This document shows, in pieces, positions 37,094 through 46,592 of a stretch of DNA of 64,000 bases (position 1 is the stretch's first letter; every line of letters starts with the position of its first letter). Made by a program: the position numbers and the translations under genes. The stretch lies in NCBI RefSeq assembly GCF_003726095.1, contig NZ_CP026031.1, positions 1,426,001 through 1,490,000 on the forward strand. Reading direction: 5' to 3'. The DNA comes from Niallia circulans (lineage in GTDB: Bacteria > Bacillota > Bacilli > Bacillales > Cytobacillaceae). The notes beneath the pieces were generated by a model. It was not told the DNA's origin, ran no database searches, and was given only the letters and a program-made list of their open reading frames with translations.

Positions 37094-37884
37094 TCTATCT
37101 CCGCCCTTATAGACACTTTCATTTCTTTCATTTTTGTTTCAAGATCCGCTGCTTTCATAAAACTTTCCCCTACTAAAATAGCATTTGCTCCGCTTGCACT
37201 AACTTTTTGGATATCTGTATATGTGGAGATGCCACTTTCACTAATCATATACCTGCCACTTTCTTTAATTTTCCCTGCCAGTTTCTCGGTAGTATCTAAT
37301 GTTACTTCAAATGTTTTTAAATTCCGATTATTGACCCCAATTAATTGCGCCTTTGTCTTCAAAGCTCTTTCTAGCTCTTCTTCATTGTGAACCTCTAATA
37401 ACACTTCCAGACCAATTTCTGTTGCATACGTATATAACTCATGAAGTTCATTATCTTTTAAAGCTGCAGCAATTAATAGGATAATGTCCGCTCCATAATA
37501 TTTCGCAAAATCAATTTGGATTTTATCGACGATAAAATCCTTGCAGAGAATCGGCAGATTTACTGTATCTCTTACTTCCGCCAAATCCTCATATGTGCCT
37601 TTAAAAAATGGGGTATCCGTTAAAACAGAAATGGCATCTGCACCATATATTTCATACATTTTCGTCTGTTCCTTCGGATCTTTATCGATATTTATATCCC
37701 CTTTTGATGGGGATGCCCGTTTAAACTCAGCTATAATTGCTAACTTTTCCGCATCCTTCAGTTTCTCTATAAAGGATCTTTTTTTAAAAGAATGCTTTTT
37801 CGTATGCAGTACTTCTTTTCTCTCATAAAGGTCAGCAATTGTTTCTCTTTTTTTTGTAATAATTTTATCTAATATGGTTGTCAC
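37090..37884 (-). CDS. trpC: Indole-3-glycerol phosphate synthase
   Basis: The 264-residue TIM barrel has IAEFKRASPSKGDI (substrate lysine region), LCKDFIVD and GVNNRNLKTFEV. It begins with GTG directly at the end of the trpD stop codon and overlaps trpF by 4 bases. Confidence 0.97.
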   Translation of the reverse strand: MTTILDKIITKKRETIADLYERKEVLHTKKHSFKKRSFIEKLKDAEKLAIIAEFKRASPSKGDINIDKDPKEQTKMYEIYGADAISVLTDTPFFKGTYEDLAEVRDTVNLPILCKDFIVDKIQIDFAKYYGADIILLIAAALKDNELHELYTYATEIGLEVLLEVHNEEELERALKTKAQLIGVNNRNLKTFEVTLDTTEKLAGKIKESGRYMISESGISTYTDIQKVSASGANAILVGESFMKAADLETKMKEMKVSIRAEIE

Positions 37885-38910
37885 TTAAATCCCTGCCCCT
37901 TCCAATTCTTTACTAACCTCTACTAATTGGTTTAACTTATAAAGTGCGGCTCCAGAGTCAATGCTTTCCTTTGCTATATGGACTCCCTCTCCAATACTTT
38001 CCGCTCTTCCAGCTGTATAGATACCAATGCCAGCGTTTAATAGGATTGTATCTCGATATGCACCTTTTTCTCCTTTCAACACTTTTAATAAAATAGCTGC
38101 GTTTTCCTTAGCATCGCCTCCACGTATTTGTTCATTTGTATAATATGGCAGATTAACATCATCTGGAGTAAGGACGATTTTCTCTATTCTTCCATTTTGT
38201 AAAATGACAAGCTGATTATCGCCTTGCAGGGAAGCTTCATCCATTCCACCTGCTCCATTTAATACAACTGCTCGTTTTCTACCAAGTTTCCGTAAGCTTT
38301 CCGCAAAGGTAAGCAATAAATCACTTCTGTATATCCCTAACACCTGGCTTTCCAAAGAAATTGGGTTGGTTAATGGACCAATTAGATTGAATATAGTTGG
38401 AAGTCTTAATTCTCGGCGAACCTTCATAATTCTCCCCATTTTCGGCTGCACATGTTGCGCGAACAAGAAAGTGATCCCAACTTCTTCTAATTGCTGCATG
38501 TTTTGTTCTGGAGTGATATTTAGCTTAATGCCAAGCTCTTCTAATACATCTGCACTTCCCGTCTTACTAGAAATACTGCGATTTCCGTGTTTAGCGACAG
38601 GAATTCCAGCTCCAGCTAACACAAATGCCGACGTGCTGCTAATATTGAAGCTTTGTGATTTGTCTCCACCTGTTCCACAATTATCGATACATCCACTGAC
38701 AGGCTCAGCAAAAGACAATGTTTGTTTACGAACGGCTTTTACAATACCCACGATCTCTTCCACTGTTTCTCCCTTCATTTTTAAACTTGTCATAAAAGCA
38801 GCAATTTCTGTATCGGTAATGTCATCAGAAAAAAGAAGATCAGCGGCCCCTTCCATTTCTGTTTCAGTTAATGATTCATTAGCCATGATTTTCTCCACAT
38901 ATTGTTTCAT
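37885..38910 (-). CDS. trpD: Anthranilate phosphoribosyltransferase
   Basis: The 341-residue enzyme attaches PRPP to anthranilate. The CGTGGDKSQSFNISS PRPP loop, KHGNRSISSKTGSADVLEELG and the ending QGDNQLVIL / RGGDAKENA region are characteristic. It overlaps trpG by 4 bases. Confidence 0.97.
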   Translation of the reverse strand: MKQYVEKIMANESLTETEMEGAADLLFSDDITDTEIAAFMTSLKMKGETVEEIVGIVKAVRKQTLSFAEPVSGCIDNCGTGGDKSQSFNISSTSAFVLAGAGIPVAKHGNRSISSKTGSADVLEELGIKLNITPEQNMQQLEEVGITFLFAQHVQPKMGRIMKVRRELRLPTIFNLIGPLTNPISLESQVLGIYRSDLLLTFAESLRKLGRKRAVVLNGAGGMDEASLQGDNQLVILQNGRIEKIVLTPDDVNLPYYTNEQIRGGDAKENAAILLKVLKGEKGAYRDTILLNAGIGIYTAGRAESIGEGVHIAKESIDSGAALYKLNQLVEVSKELEGAGI

Positions 38911-39494
38911 CTCTGCACTTCCTCTCGAGTTTCATTGATAAAATTTTGCAAAAATTGCTTGCCGCTCTCGGTCCCAATCGATTCTGGATGGAATTGATAG
39001 CCATACAACGGATAATCTTTATGTTTGATCGCCATAATTTCATGGTCATCTGTTGAACTAGCCAAAACCTCAAATTCCTTCGTTAATGTACCTTTTTTAA
39101 TAACAAGAGAGTGATAACGCATCACTTCAATCGGTTCCTCCATAGCATGAAAAAAGGGATGACCAGTAACTCGTAAAGTCGATGTCTTTCCATGCATGAC
39201 ATTTACTGCCTTTACTATCTCAGAACCGAAGGCATATCCAATTGCCTGATGCCCTAAGCAAATCCCTAAAATTGGATATTCTTGATAAAGGGATTGGATA
39301 AGTTCGATTAAGATGCCTGCATTTTCTGGCCTGCCTGGTCCAGGAGACAAAACAATTCCATGAGGATTTAATGTCCGAATTCCCTCTACAGTTATTTCAT
39401 CATTTCGAACAACCTTTATCTCTTCTCCCAGCTCCCCTAAATATTGAAATAAGTTATACGTAAAAGAATCATAATTATCGACTAATAAAATCAT
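38907..39494 (-). CDS. trpG: Anthranilate synthase glutaminase component II
   Basis: The 195-residue class I glutamine amidotransferase has the nucleophile in GICLGHQAIGYAFG and the His-Glu pair in YQFHPESIGTESG. In B. subtilis the shared PabA protein is encoded outside the trp operon; here it is inside, between trpE and trpD, overlapping trpE by 20 bases and trpD by 4. It may also serve folate synthesis. Confidence 0.95.
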   Translation of the reverse strand: MILLVDNYDSFTYNLFQYLGELGEEIKVVRNDEITVEGIRTLNPHGIVLSPGPGRPENAGILIELIQSLYQEYPILGICLGHQAIGYAFGSEIVKAVNVMHGKTSTLRVTGHPFFHAMEEPIEVMRYHSLVIKKGTLTKEFEVLASSTDDHEIMAIKHKDYPLYGYQFHPESIGTESGKQFLQNFINETREEVQR

Positions 39495-40875
39495 GTTGTC
39501 CCTCCAAAAATAATTTTAATTTATGGATTGTTTCTTCATATTCCTTTTCTGGAATAGAGTCATGAACAATTCCTGCTCCAGCTTGAATGAATGCCTTTTT
39601 GCCTTTAATAACCATCGTGCGAATTGCTAAAGCAAAGTCCATATTCCCATTTTGGGAAAAATAGCCAACAGCTCCAGAATAAATACCTCGTTTTGTTCCT
39701 TCTAATTCATTTATAATTTGCATTGCCCTAATTTTAGGTGCACCTGACACTGTTCCCGCAGGCAAGCAAGAAATTAAAGCATCTACACACGAGTAATCCT
39801 TCTTTAATTCTCCACTTACTTCCGATACGAGGTGCATAACATGCTTAAACTTTTCTACTTTTATATATTTATCTATCGAAATACTGCCAAAATTACTCAC
39901 TTTCCCAACATCATTCCTTGCTAAGTCAACAAGCATTTTATGTTCCGCCAATTCTTTTTCATCCAATAGTAAATCTTGTTCTAACTGGCTATCTTCTTCC
40001 TTCGTCTTACCTCTTGGTCTTGTACCTGCAATAGGATTGGTAATGACTTTGCCATTTACGGCTTTAATTAAGCTCTCAGGAGAACTTCCGAGCACTGCAT
40101 AATCTTCAAAATCAAAGAAATACATATAAGGGGACTGATTTTTGATACGCAATTTACGATAATAAGAAAATGGTGATCCTTCTATCTCAGCTGTCATTCT
40201 CTGCGATGGAACTACTTGAAAGATGTCTCCTTCTAAAATATATTGTTTTGCTTTCTTCACTTTCTCCATAAATTGTTCTTTTGATATACTTGCTTGAAAG
40301 GGAGTTACCTTTACTTCAGGTGAATCTTCTTTATATGGTGCAGTAATCTCTAACTTTCTTATCTGAAGGCGGAACTTTAACTCTTTTTCCGTTGTTGTGT
40401 GCTTTAATGGGCTAGCAATTAAATAAACTTTAAGTTCTGAATGATCAAAAATTACCAAATCTTCAAAAAACATTAGATGCACATCTGGAATCCCGATTTC
40501 ATCCTTTGCTTCTGGGCCAATGTTTTCATATAGTCTGATATTGTCATACCCAACATATCCAAATGCTCCCGCATTAACTGGTAGTTGAAAGGGAAGCGTC
40601 GCTTTGTTTTCAGGTAAAAATTCGTTAATAAAATCGAGTGCTCTTCCTTTTCTTTGTTCTCGCTTTTCCCCTTCCACAATAGTTGTTTCCAATCCTTTCC
40701 CTATAACTTCAAAGGTTGGATCGCAGCCAATGATAGAAAATCTTCCAGAATCTTCATGTTTTAATGAGCTTTCGAGCAAAAATTTCTTTTTTCCAGACAA
40801 TCTTTGATAAATACTAATGGGTGTCAGTGTATCTCCTTGGATTTCATCGATTAACAAAATGCTATTTTCCATCAT
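39475..40875 (-). CDS. trpE: Anthranilate synthase component I
   Basis: The 466-residue enzyme turns chorismate to anthranilate. Seen are an N-terminal LLESSLKHEDSGRFSIIGCDP (tryptophan feedback site), FQVVPSQRM, NPIAGTRPRGKT, DLARNDVGKV and GTVSGAPKIRAMQII. AGGAGG precedes an ATGATG pair, so the exact start may differ by one codon. It is the first gene behind two T-boxes. Confidence 0.97.
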   Translation of the reverse strand: MMENSILLIDEIQGDTLTPISIYQRLSGKKKFLLESSLKHEDSGRFSIIGCDPTFEVIGKGLETTIVEGEKREQRKGRALDFINEFLPENKATLPFQLPVNAGAFGYVGYDNIRLYENIGPEAKDEIGIPDVHLMFFEDLVIFDHSELKVYLIASPLKHTTTEKELKFRLQIRKLEITAPYKEDSPEVKVTPFQASISKEQFMEKVKKAKQYILEGDIFQVVPSQRMTAEIEGSPFSYYRKLRIKNQSPYMYFFDFEDYAVLGSSPESLIKAVNGKVITNPIAGTRPRGKTKEEDSQLEQDLLLDEKELAEHKMLVDLARNDVGKVSNFGSISIDKYIKVEKFKHVMHLVSEVSGELKKDYSCVDALISCLPAGTVSGAPKIRAMQIINELEGTKRGIYSGAVGYFSQNGNMDFALAIRTMVIKGKKAFIQAGAGIVHDSIPEKEYEETIHKLKLFLEGQHDFISR

Positions 40876-40927
40876 AAATCCTCCTAGTCAGATGCTTTTG
40901 AAAAGTGCTCATCTATAAAATTCTATA

Positions 40928-41195
40928 AAAAAAGTCCCCTATTTGCATTGTTATTTGCAAATAGAGGACGATTCATAAACCGCGGTACCACCTCTGGTTA
41001 GAGCGAAGCTTCACTCTCTCTTTACGAGTACAATATTATACTCTATCCCAGTAACGGGGGATACCGTCAGGCCCTACTTCTTTTTCAAGCCCCCACTCAG
41101 AAGTCCATTCAGTATAATCAATGTATCGGTTCACACCAGCCACCGACTCTCTTTAACATCTTTCTTATACTTACTACTCTTCCTCATTGTTTTGC
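40928..41195 (-). promoter_or_regulatory. Tryptophan T-box leader, proximal copy
   Basis: On the minus strand the stem I end reads CTGAATGGACTTCTGAG, giving a TGG (Trp) specifier. The T-box GAGGTGGTACCGCGG (40980-40994) and a terminator with 8-10 bp arms GTCCTCTATTTGC / GCAAATAGGGGAC followed by seven T (40931-40967) complete it. It controls trpEGDCFBA. Confidence 0.93.
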
Positions 41196-41213
41196 CATAT
41201 TTTTTTGAAAATA

Positions 41214-41490
41214 AAAAAGGGTCTCTCTCCTATAAAAAGGACGAGAAACCCGTGGTGCCACCTTCATTAGCTTAATAAAATTAAGCTCACTTTAAGAAAT
41301 CAGTCTTTATTAGACAAATTTCTGTCTCTTGTAACGATGAGACGTTCGCTAAAGCCTACTACAAAGGTTGGTTCGGTTTAGAAGCTCAGAAGTCCATTCT
41401 CTTTATCGTCCACACTGGTTCACACCAACCACCAGCTCTCTGACGTTTTCAATAAAGATACTACTCTTCATCATTGCCGTTCGATATGTT
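41214..41490 (-). promoter_or_regulatory. Tryptophan T-box leader, distal copy
   Basis: The minus strand has stem I GAGAGCTGGTGGTTGGTG, specifier context GAATGGACTTCTGAG (TGG), T-box GAAGGTGGCACCACGGG, and terminator arms TCTCGTCC / GGAGAGAGACCC followed by TTTTTT. Together with the proximal copy it makes a tandem, two-step tRNA-Trp switch. Confidence 0.93.
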
Positions 41491-41496
41491 AATTAC

Positions 41497-41525
41497 ATAA
41501 TAGTGAACTCTCACATAAAAGTCAA
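41497..41525 (-). promoter_or_regulatory. trp operon promoter
   Basis: TTGACT (41520-41525), 17-bp spacer, TATTAT (41497-41502) on the minus strand, just before the distal T-box. Confidence 0.75.
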
Positions 41526-41542
41526 CCATTTTCCCCAAAAAT

Positions 41543-42184
41543 TTATTTTACTTTTTGAAGTGCCTTTCTATAGCGATTCTTCCAATCTTCTGCTAATTCG
41601 TCAATTTGCAGGATGGAAAGCATTGCTTCTTTATTTGTACGATCAAGAAGCATTACTTTTGTTGCGTCCCAAACTGATATCTTGTTCTGCGGACGTTCTA
41701 TTAGCTCCATCGTAGAATGTTCGCTGACTACGCCTTCTTCTAATACCTTTAAAAAATAGCCGGTATAACAAGTTTCCACAATTCTACTTAAAAATGGATC
41801 AATCTGATTATATTTTGAAATGGTTGAACATGGTACTCTTCCTTGTGTTACCTGAACAATAGCATTTCCTAAAGAAAAAATGTCCCCAATATATGTATTT
41901 TTTTCTGTGAATTCCGTTCCGCATATATTTTCCCCCAACGCCGGAGGATTTATTTTTGTTTTAAATTCGTCTTCCCATTTTTTATAATGTTCAAAAGGAT
42001 AATAACAGACAGCCCTTTCCTTGCCACCATGAAATGCTGGATTAGCAACACCATCGCCTACAAAACCATCAAATGTTAGACTGACTTCACTCACTTTTTC
42101 TTTGCCAATCGCGGAAGAAATACTTTTATTTTTCCATATAAATGTTTTTTCCTTCCCAATACTAAGTGTGATAATTTTCCCCAC
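41543..42184 (-). CDS. MOSC domain protein (YflK/YiiM-like)
   Basis: The 213-residue protein has the YiiM-type MOSC pattern: GFVGDGVANPAFHGGKERAVCYYPFEHY, LGENICGTEF, GRVPCSTISKY with the conserved cysteine, and a C-terminal three-helix 3-alpha tail. In E. coli YiiM reduces N-hydroxylated compounds with the molybdenum cofactor. Start GTG 42184. It lies directly upstream of the trp promoter, but there is no reason to link them in function. Confidence 0.85.
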   Translation of the reverse strand: MGKIITLSIGKEKTFIWKNKSISSAIGKEKVSEVSLTFDGFVGDGVANPAFHGGKERAVCYYPFEHYKKWEDEFKTKINPPALGENICGTEFTEKNTYIGDIFSLGNAIVQVTQGRVPCSTISKYNQIDPFLSRIVETCYTGYFLKVLEEGVVSEHSTMELIERPQNKISVWDATKVMLLDRTNKEAMLSILQIDELAEDWKNRYRKALQKVK

Positions 42185-42296
42185 TAATTAAACACCACCA
42201 CTATTTTTATTTCATCATACCATATTATTGTACGAAAAGTGCTTGTAAACCAAATAATGAAATCCAGTTTTTGGATGAAAGAAAATGCTTTATTTT

Positions 42297-42328
42297 TTGC
42301 CATGACTGTACATATTAACTATAGTTAA
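42297..42328 (+). promoter_or_regulatory. MFS exporter promoter with palindromic operator
   Basis: TTGCCA (42297-42302), 17-bp spacer and TATAGT (42320-42325). The perfect 14-bp palindrome TTAACTATAGTTAA (42315-42328) covers the -10, so a dimeric repressor of MarR or TetR type probably controls the gene. No repressor gene is adjacent. Confidence 0.6.
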
Positions 42329-42353
42329 CTATTTGAAAGCAGGGAGAATGAAA

Positions 42354-43652
42354 ATGGATCATGTAAATGATGATAAAAACATAGTAAACCTTACAAACAA
42401 AGCACAAAAGACAGCGAAGAAGCAAAATGTCAAGGTTTCAAAAATGGCGATATTCTCACTTTCTTCCATCCCATTAGTAATGACCCTTGGAAACAGTATG
42501 CTGATTCCAGTATTGCCTTCGATTGAAAAAAAGCTGGATATATCCTCTTTTCAAGTTAGTATGATTATTACAGTCTATTCCGTTTTAGCGATCATATTAA
42601 TTCCAGTGGCAGGATATCTATCTGATCGTATCGGTCGTAAACGAGTGATTATCCCCAGCCTAATAATCGCAGGTGTTGGCGGTGTAATTTCTGGTTTAGC
42701 TGCATGGCTGATGGATAACAGTTACTGGATTATCCTTATTGGACGGGCTCTTCAAGGTGTTGGAGCAGCTGGGGCCTTCCCAATAGTATTGCCACTAGTA
42801 GGTGATTTGTTTAAGGATGAAGAACAAGTTAGTAGTACTTTAGGAGTTATTGAAACAGCTAACACTTTTGGGAAAGTACTTAGTCCCATTCTTGGAGCTT
42901 TTTTGGCAGGATTTATTTGGTTCATCCCATTTATGTCTATTCCTGTCTTCTGTTTGGTTTCCATCGTTTTGATTTTGATCTTTGTAAAATCACCAAAAAG
43001 TAAAGAAAAACCTGCACCATTTAAGGAATTTATTCAGCATACAAAAGAAACAATGCATAAAGATAAAAAATGGCTCTATGCCATTTTCTTTATTGGGGTA
43101 ATCGTTATGTTTGTATTATTTGCCGAAATGTTTTACCTATCAGATATTTTAGAAAAAAAATATCATATAAAAAATGTTAAAAAAGGGCTCTATCTTGCTA
43201 TACCGCTTGGTGCTTTATGTCTTACTTCCTATATTACCGGGAAAAAAATTAAAAAAGACAAAAACTTAATGCGCTGGATTACTTTTATTGGATTGCTTGC
43301 AATCATTATTGGTACGATTGCACTCAACTTCTCGGACAATATGTGGTTTATCATTCTCTTTCTTACAGTGGCTGGCATTGGCATTGGTGCTAGTTTACCA
43401 CCTCTTGATGCCCTTATTACGGAGGGAATTGAAAAAAAAGAAAGAGGAACCATCACAAGTATATATAGCAGTATGCGGTTTATCGGAGTCGCTGCAGGAC
43501 CACCTATTATGGCAATTTTAATGAAGCATATCGACCATTTACAATTTTATTTACTAAGTGCAATCACATTAATCGCTGCGATCGCTGCCTTCTTTCGTTT
43601 AAAGTACGTGGATGGTCAAGAAGAAAAGAAAGAAAAGAAAATAAACCAATAG
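42354..43652 (+). CDS. MFS drug exporter (DHA1 type)
   Basis: The 432-residue protein has about 12 membrane segments. The MFS loop 2-3 motif is GYLSDRIGRKRVI, and motif C-like GVIETANTFGKVLSPILGAFL marks drug/H+ antiporters. The N-terminal cytoplasmic stretch of about 35 residues is longer than usual. AGGGAG with an 8-base spacing fixes ATG 42354. The substrate is unknown. Confidence 0.87.
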   Translation: MDHVNDDKNIVNLTNKAQKTAKKQNVKVSKMAIFSLSSIPLVMTLGNSMLIPVLPSIEKKLDISSFQVSMIITVYSVLAIILIPVAGYLSDRIGRKRVIIPSLIIAGVGGVISGLAAWLMDNSYWIILIGRALQGVGAAGAFPIVLPLVGDLFKDEEQVSSTLGVIETANTFGKVLSPILGAFLAGFIWFIPFMSIPVFCLVSIVLILIFVKSPKSKEKPAPFKEFIQHTKETMHKDKKWLYAIFFIGVIVMFVLFAEMFYLSDILEKKYHIKNVKKGLYLAIPLGALCLTSYITGKKIKKDKNLMRWITFIGLLAIIIGTIALNFSDNMWFIILFLTVAGIGIGASLPPLDALITEGIEKKERGTITSIYSSMRFIGVAAGPPIMAILMKHIDHLQFYLLSAITLIAAIAAFFRLKYVDGQEEKKEKKINQ

Positions 43653-43682
43653 AAAAACTTCCATCAGTTCTTTGATCATATT

Positions 43683-43726
43683 AAAAAAGCTGTAAATTAA
43701 CGAGTAAAGTCAATTTACAGCTTTTT
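43683..43726. terminator. Bidirectional terminator between MFS gene and fruA
   Basis: AAAAAAGCTGTAAATT pairs with AATTTACAGCTTTTT between converging genes. Confidence 0.85.
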
Positions 43727-43732
43727 CTATAC

Positions 43733-45610
43733 TTATTTTTGTTGAACAGGCTTCTTTACTAATCCTAACAATAAAGCTGATATGATCGCCCCTATTACAA
43801 TAGCCAATAGGTATAGCCATGGATTTCCATCAACCAATCCAACTACGAACACACCGCCGTGTGGTGCTCTTAAACCGATATGGAAGAACATTGATAGTCC
43901 ACCCGTAACTGCCGCACCAACTGCAACAGATGGTATAACGCGTAACGGATCACCTGCTGCAAAAGGAATAGCACCTTCTGTAATAAAGGAAAGACCCATA
44001 ATAAAGTTTGTTAAACCTGCATCCTTTTCTTGCTTTGTAAATTTCTTTTTAAATAAAACTGTTGCTAAAGCAATTGCTAATGGCGGTACCATTCCACCAG
44101 CCATAATAGCAGCCATTGGCTCAAATACACCGTTTGCAATTAGCCCTGTTCCAAAAACATATGCCGATTTATTGATTGGTCCACCCATATCAATCGCCAT
44201 CATTGCACCTAAGATAATTCCTAAGAAGACGGCATTACCCGTACCAATATTTGACAGCCAATTTGTCATACCAGTGTTAATAGCTGCAACAGGTTCCATA
44301 ATCACATAATTCATAATAAGGCCAGTAAAGAAAATTCCTAGTAATGGGTAAAGTAGAATCGTTTTAATTCCTTCTAATGATCTAGGAAGTACTTCTAACA
44401 CTTTCTTTAGACCGATAACTAAATAACCAGCTAAGAATCCGCCAATTAATCCACCAAGAAAACCAGCACCACCTTGAGCAGCCATAAATCCTGCAACCAT
44501 ACCAGGAGCAAAACCTGGGCGATCTGCGATACTCATCGCGATAAAACCAGCAAGAACTGGCACTAATAATGCAAAGGCATTATCGCCACCAATATATTTA
44601 ATAACAGCAGCAAAAGCATTATAACTCGGGTCATTCGGATCAGCTGAGTTATAACCAAACATAAAGGAAATAGCAATTAGTATTCCGCCACCAACAACAA
44701 ATGGCAGCATGTTCGAAACACCGTTCATTAAGTGTTTGTAAATTTGACTACCAATGCCTTTTTTTCCTGTGTTAACTTCGCCGGAATTAGAGCCTGATCC
44801 ACCGTTATATACCGGTGCTTGCTGGTTAATAGCGCGATTGATTAATTCCTCAGGTTTTCGAATACCATCTGCAACAGGTGTTTCAACCACATGTTTCCCG
44901 TTGAAGCGTTCCATTTGCACTTTTGTATCAGCAGCAACAATTACAGCTGTTGCTTTGTCAATTTCCTCTGCTGTCAGAACATTCTTTGCTCCACCGGAAC
45001 CATTAGTTTCAACTTTAATATCAACACCCATTTCAGCTGCTTTTGCCTTTAATGAATCTGCTGCCATGTAAGTATGAGCAATACCGGTTGGACAAGCAGT
45101 TACTGCCACAATAAAATTCTTCTTATCGGCAATATTTTCGTCAACCGTTTCTTCCTCTACATCATAGCTGTCAATTATTGATATTACATCTTGTTTTGTA
45201 GTTGCAGTTAATAACTTACTGCGCACTTCTTCTTTAAGCAATAATGTAGATAGTCTTGAAAGTGCTTCGAGATGAGTATTGTTAGCTCCATCTGGTGCAG
45301 CAATCATAAAAAATAAATTCGCCGGCTGTCCATCTAATGATTCATAATCGACACCACTGCTTGATCGCCCAAACGCAATAGCAGCAGTTTTTACAGCACT
45401 CGTTTTTGCATGGGGAATTGCTATTCCTTCGCCAATTCCCGTTGTACTTTGCTCTTCTCTATTTAAAATCGCTTGCTTATACGTTTCTCTATCTGTTAAT
45501 TTCCCCGCTGAATGAAGAATATCCACTAACTGATTAATGGCATCAAGCTTACCATTTCCTTCAATATTCAAAAGGATAGTCTCTTGCGTTAATAATTCAG
45601 TAATTTTCAT
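43733..45610 (-). CDS. fruA: Fructose PTS enzyme IIABC
   Basis: The 625-residue transporter imports fructose as fructose 1-phosphate. The IIA domain (1-150) has its phospho-His at His67 (GIAIPHAKT), IIB (about 165-265) its Cys173 (TACPTGIAHT), and IIC (about 285-620) about nine or ten membrane segments. AGGGAGCG precedes ATG. It is the last gene of fruRKA. Confidence 0.97.
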   Translation of the reverse strand: MKITELLTQETILLNIEGNGKLDAINQLVDILHSAGKLTDRETYKQAILNREEQSTTGIGEGIAIPHAKTSAVKTAAIAFGRSSSGVDYESLDGQPANLFFMIAAPDGANNTHLEALSRLSTLLLKEEVRSKLLTATTKQDVISIIDSYDVEEETVDENIADKKNFIVAVTACPTGIAHTYMAADSLKAKAAEMGVDIKVETNGSGGAKNVLTAEEIDKATAVIVAADTKVQMERFNGKHVVETPVADGIRKPEELINRAINQQAPVYNGGSGSNSGEVNTGKKGIGSQIYKHLMNGVSNMLPFVVGGGILIAISFMFGYNSADPNDPSYNAFAAVIKYIGGDNAFALLVPVLAGFIAMSIADRPGFAPGMVAGFMAAQGGAGFLGGLIGGFLAGYLVIGLKKVLEVLPRSLEGIKTILLYPLLGIFFTGLIMNYVIMEPVAAINTGMTNWLSNIGTGNAVFLGIILGAMMAIDMGGPINKSAYVFGTGLIANGVFEPMAAIMAGGMVPPLAIALATVLFKKKFTKQEKDAGLTNFIMGLSFITEGAIPFAAGDPLRVIPSVAVGAAVTGGLSMFFHIGLRAPHGGVFVVGLVDGNPWLYLLAIVIGAIISALLLGLVKKPVQQK

Positions 45611-45683
45611 TCCATAACGCTCCCTTTTTATTTATATTTTTATCCACTTTCATCTATCTTTCTTATGAAATGGTGTGTATCGA

Positions 45684-46592
45684 TTATGATTGTACTTGGA
45701 CTTGCGGAAGAAGCTCTTCTACCTTTTCCTTTGTACATAATCCAATTGAAAAAGCAGTCGCACTTCCTGAGGCAATACTATAGCGGAAGGATTCTTTTAT
45801 ATCCTGTGTCTCCTCATATTTAGATAAGAAGCCTGCTACCATGCTATCTCCTGCGCCAACTGAGCTTTTCACTTGCCCTTTCGGAACCGTACTAATAATT
45901 TCTTCGTGTTGAGTAATCAAGACTGCGCCATCACCTGCTAAAGAGACGATCACATTTTGCGCTCCCATTTCCAATAGTTTTTTTCCATACGGGATCGCTT
46001 CTTCTGGAGTCGAAATAGTTACCCCAAACAATTCACCCAGTTCATGATGATTAGGCTTGATTAAAAACGGTTGATAAGGCAAGACTGCTTTTAATAATTC
46101 ACCTTCTGCATCTACGACGAAAGAAACATTATTTGCGTGACAGATTTTGACTAGCTCTTCATAGGTGGTTTTAGGAAGAGTAGACGGAACACTTCCAGCT
46201 AAAACTAGTAGATCTTCTGACGTTAGAGCAGCAATCTTCTCTTTCAATTCCTGAAACTTTACTTCAGAAATAGCGGGACCATTTGCGTTTAATTCTGTTT
46301 CTGTATCACTCTTTAACTTCACATTGATACGTGTATCTTCTTCTACTTTCACAAAATCTGTTTCAATCATTTCTGATAATAGTTGTGTTTCAATAAAGCT
46401 TCCAGTAAATCCGCCGACAAATCCTAACGCTTTACTTTGCACGCCCATTTTTTTTAACACTCTTGAAACATTTATTCCTTTTCCACCTGCAAATTTACTT
46501 GTTTTTTCTAAGCGATTTAGTTCTCCTAAATGCACTTCTGCCACTTCGATTATATAATCGACAGAAGGATTTAAAGTTAGGGTATAAATCAT
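45684..46592 (-). CDS. fruK: 1-phosphofructokinase
   Basis: The 302-residue PfkB kinase phosphorylates fructose 1-phosphate to the 1,6-bisphosphate. Seen are GGKGINVSRVLKKMG, the DTRIN loop, and GAGDSMVAGFL at the catalytic Asp. It overlaps fruR by 4 bases (ATGA). Confidence 0.96.
   Translation of the reverse strand: MIYTLTLNPSVDYIIEVAEVHLGELNRLEKTSKFAGGKGINVSRVLKKMGVQSKALGFVGGFTGSFIETQLLSEMIETDFVKVEEDTRINVKLKSDTETELNANGPAISEVKFQELKEKIAALTSEDLLVLAGSVPSTLPKTTYEELVKICHANNVSFVVDAEGELLKAVLPYQPFLIKPNHHELGELFGVTISTPEEAIPYGKKLLEMGAQNVIVSLAGDGAVLITQHEEIISTVPKGQVKSSVGAGDSMVAGFLSKYEETQDIKESFRYSIASGSATAFSIGLCTKEKVEELLPQVQVQS

Noticed and set aside
38366..38938. 190-codon plus-strand frame opposite trpD and trpG
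   Set aside because: It is the antisense of conserved trpD and lies in no family I recognise.
43782..44309. 175-codon plus-strand frame opposite fruA
   Set aside because: Antisense shadow of the membrane domain; composition reflects the reverse of hydrophobic codons.
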